DNA from: Trichostrongylus colubriformis
Lineage: Eukaryota > Nematoda > Chromadorea > Rhabditida > Trichostrongylidae
Assembly: GCA_963978905.1 (NCBI GenBank)
Contig: OZ022260.1
Coordinates: 49,311,551 to 49,375,550 of the forward strand
DNA length: 64,000 bases
Direction: 5' to 3'
Positions 61,266-64,000 of this stretch are shown in pieces. A model generated the notes under the pieces. It did no database searches and was not told the DNA's origin. It saw only the letters and a program-made list of their open reading frames with translations. The first letter of the stretch is position 1. Every line of letters starts with the position of its first letter. Made by a program: the position numbers and the translations under genes.

Positions 61266-63777
61266 GCTCTCAAATGATCGTTCCATTATCGCTTTAATTC
61301 GTTTACATCAGAAGTCAACCAATCAATCGGTTTCTTTCATGCAGGGTTTTATTCATTCACTTAGTTATAATCATATGAATTCACATGTATATTTCTATTG
61401 TTGCTCAATGTTCATAAAAAAGTATAAAATCGCTTTTCAACACATGTAAAGTAAGTAGCTGAATAGTGCTTTTGTGGCGCTCCGGAGTGCGTAATGTTAC
61501 GTGCAACTTAGCCGAAAAATGGAATTTGGTGCATGCCGGTTTCATTTCACTTTAAGAATTACTGCAAAAAAAAACACGAAGCAGAGACCAAGAAATCACC
61601 CACGGAAAGAATCAGAACTTTGACAAGAATATGGTTGAAATAAAGGCTGCCAAAGATAGAGAGAAGATTTGCAAATCGACTAATGTGTACTAGTGATTAT
61701 CAAGCAGGGTTTTCCAATTGTTGGAGAGAAAACCATTCGATAAATTTTTTTTGAAATTAGAGCGCCTAATTCATTCATACATTCATACTATTGTATATGC
61801 ATGCTACGAGCCACCTACAAAGTTTCACACGAAAAAATGTGTTCAGGAACGCAGTGTGGGAAGCAAATCAACACCGTATATGATATTCAGACTGCGCTCT
61901 CCCCGCCAAGAGCTGTTCATGTTGCTCGGCGGGAATTCAAAAGAGCGGCGTTCTTTCACTTTTCCGATTCCTGCATTGGAACAAAGAAAATTTCTCAGTT
62001 CTTTTCGTGCTTCTGCTCATGTACTGCATCTCAAATCTAGAGTGATCTTGAAGGAAATTGGAATCGTGGAGTTTACGTGAACGATCCCTTCAAAGCAGGG
62101 GTGGATCGAGACTGCTTTTTGATCAGGCAACTACAACGATAAAGCGTTGAAATTACAACTGAAGGTGCAAAGTAGTGCAGCCGTGATGGGATACGAGATC
62201 AAATCTCAATAAACTTTAAAAATTGGACCAAAAGCAGTGTTAAGGGCAATTCGGACCGAAGATGGAAAATTTATCAAATATGTATGTCGACGTGTTTCAA
62301 ACACGATGTGAAGAAAAAACGGGATGAAACGGTAAGAAACCCAAGAGGTAGAACCCCTTTCCGTCTTTATCCTCAAAAGGGGCGGGCCGGGATAAAATAA
62401 GTGGCAGCTGTTGAAGAAGACGGTTCTATGAAGCCTGGAGCCATCTTTTCCATCGGAAATCGCGCCACATTTTTAGACCCATTTGCGCATTAGCTTTCAT
62501 TTGTGGGACCCAGTTTAGGATTTTTCTCCCTTATTACCCCCATTACTGCCTTTAATTCTCGGGGACGAGTTTCGCGACTCGTCGCATCAGAATGGCTTTC
62601 ACTGCAAGTTGAGTTACACAATTTTTCTAGTGTTCGTAGCGGTCATTTGTCGTGAACATAACGTATTTGATATGCTTAAAAAGTTGCGAAGAGGTGGTCA
62701 GAGTTAACGTAAATTCAGTGAAATCTACAGCTCCACTTGCTCAGTTCTACAAAGCTCAGTGTACATGCTGAGGCAAGAAGAAGAAAAGACGAGCTGAAGG
62801 TCTCAAAAACGGAAGGTGAGATGTCACACGCACTAATTCTTTTTCGACCGGCAACCTGACTTTTGCTTGGATTCACCGACTTGAATTCAACTGAAAATAA
62901 ATTATCAATTGTGCTTGCTGCTTGAGCAACTTCTTTTAGCTTTCTGAAACCAATAAGGCCGATGTATTGAATTTTCTCGATATGTAATGGGAAAAACTAT
63001 GGAAGAAGCATTTAGTGTACTTGTAAGCATACATGACGCACTCATCAGTGAACCTATGCCATGTAGGGGTCACCTCTGCTAGTATAAGCCGTCGTGATAG
63101 AGTATTCAAGTAAATATGGCAGGTAATATCGACACTATTATTTTTAGTCTTAGCAAATATAATAGGCAGTATCGGGTACTAAGGTGGCAAAAGCGCAAAA
63201 GCAACCGAAGATTTTTCACTTGATTCACTCCAAACAGTAGTACTTCGAGTACTTTAGACTAGGAAGGTAATATCTTGACTTCATTTTAACATTTCTGATC
63301 AAATGAGCACTCCTGCCACTGTTTTCCCTCTATTTGGAAAGTATTTCATTTCGATAAAAATCGCCGTGTCACATGAATGTCTTATAGAGTAACATGGAAA
63401 GTGAAGAGGGAGTGAGACTGAAGGTCGTAGATATCTCTTTAAAGTGGCTGATAACTCTTCTTCAAACCCATTAAAAACGTGCTTAGGGTGAAGCGAGGAT
63501 TAATGACTTCTATCAAGCAGGGGTCGAGGATCTCTCATACGGAAGGGTCCTTTGCAGAGTTGGAAAAATGGGGTCGCTTTCCAAAAAAAAAAACTCTTCG
63601 TGGAACAGCGACCTACTTTTTGTGTCTTTGGAGGCGAGCGAAAGGTTCCAAATGGGGAGTTAAGCTCATTTCCGAAAAAGGTCTTTCGTTGAACCCTGTG
63701 TGCTATTCAGTGACCAGACGGTGACGGGTTTGCGAGTGTGTAGCATGTGTTCCTGTGATTAGTGTGAGGTCAGGTCA
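61266..63777. other. Intergenic region after the Axin gene, no gene recognised
   Basis: No exon is supported. The stretch 62308-62400 resembles 6018-6090 (GAAGAAAAAACGGGATGAAA against GGAGAAAAAACGGATGGAAA). A 120-codon open frame at 61718-62080 is overlapped by another open frame and matches nothing known to me. Confidence 0.4.
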
Positions 63778-64000
63778 ACCATAAGTGGGCTTGCTTCACG
63801 AAACGATTGATTTATTACTGATTTCAAGAACTTGGCCACGTTACTGGGTCTATTTATGTCAAAGGTAATACCCAAAAAATAAATACTGGTATTGGTGAAG
63901 GTAAATATGCAATAAAATTTCTTAGTAAAGTTGGATGCATATAAAAATATTAGTGCATTCAATTTCCAGCTGAAAGCGGTTAAGATCTAGGTGCAAGAGG
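63778..64000. repeat. Dispersed repeat R4, copy 2, cut by the window end
   Basis: Aligns with 49185-49410. The full extent cannot be seen because the window ends within it. Confidence 0.6.

Overview
The window is nuclear DNA from a nematode. Five spliced protein genes can be rebuilt exon by exon. They have GT-AG introns and many TTTCAG-type acceptors, and the proteins match nematode or animal families: two POU homeobox genes, CDC5L, CCDC86/Cgr1 and Axin. The mix of 50-60 base introns with introns up to 6.4 kb full of foldback elements, a mariner and a tRNA-derived SINE resembles the larger, repeat-rich genomes of clade V parasites (hookworm/strongylid type). That placement is inference. The sequence alone does not give a species.

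Layout. 1-1.7 kb: seven tandem minus-strand tRNA-Leu(CAG) genes with a 190/193 bp period. 2-4.7 kb: a SINE copy with a 13 bp target-site duplication and a 404 bp foldback element. 4.86-9.88 kb (+): a divergent POU-homeobox gene in five recognised exons. 10-18 kb: gene-poor repeat land with several MITE-like elements, a dead 1,282 bp mariner and one intact but unrecognised 129-codon ORF. 20.7-22.7 kb (+): ceh-6, a class III POU gene in seven exons. 25.2-41.7 kb (-): cdc-5L, 19 exons and 759 codons, complete; its long introns hold many repeats. 43.4-45.7 kb (+): CCDC86/Cgr1-like gene, four exons. 46-49.5 kb: two MITEs with TTA duplications and dispersed repeats. 49.5-55.5 kb: nothing recognised. 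55.6-61.3 kb (+): an Axin gene (pry-1-like) with RGS and DIX domains, eleven exons. The rest is intergenic, with the start of another repeat copy at the right edge.

The genes do not form an operon or one pathway. ceh-6 and the divergent POU gene are transcription factors sharing four intron positions. cdc-5L (spliceosome Prp19 complex) and CCDC86 (rRNA processing) are divergently arranged housekeeping genes. The Axin gene is a Wnt-pathway scaffold. I see no operon, CRISPR array, phage or other prokaryote-style system. The most interesting items are the tRNA array, the TSD-flanked tRNA-derived SINE family, the tandem and unequally evolving POU pair, and several inverted-repeat element families that recur within the window.
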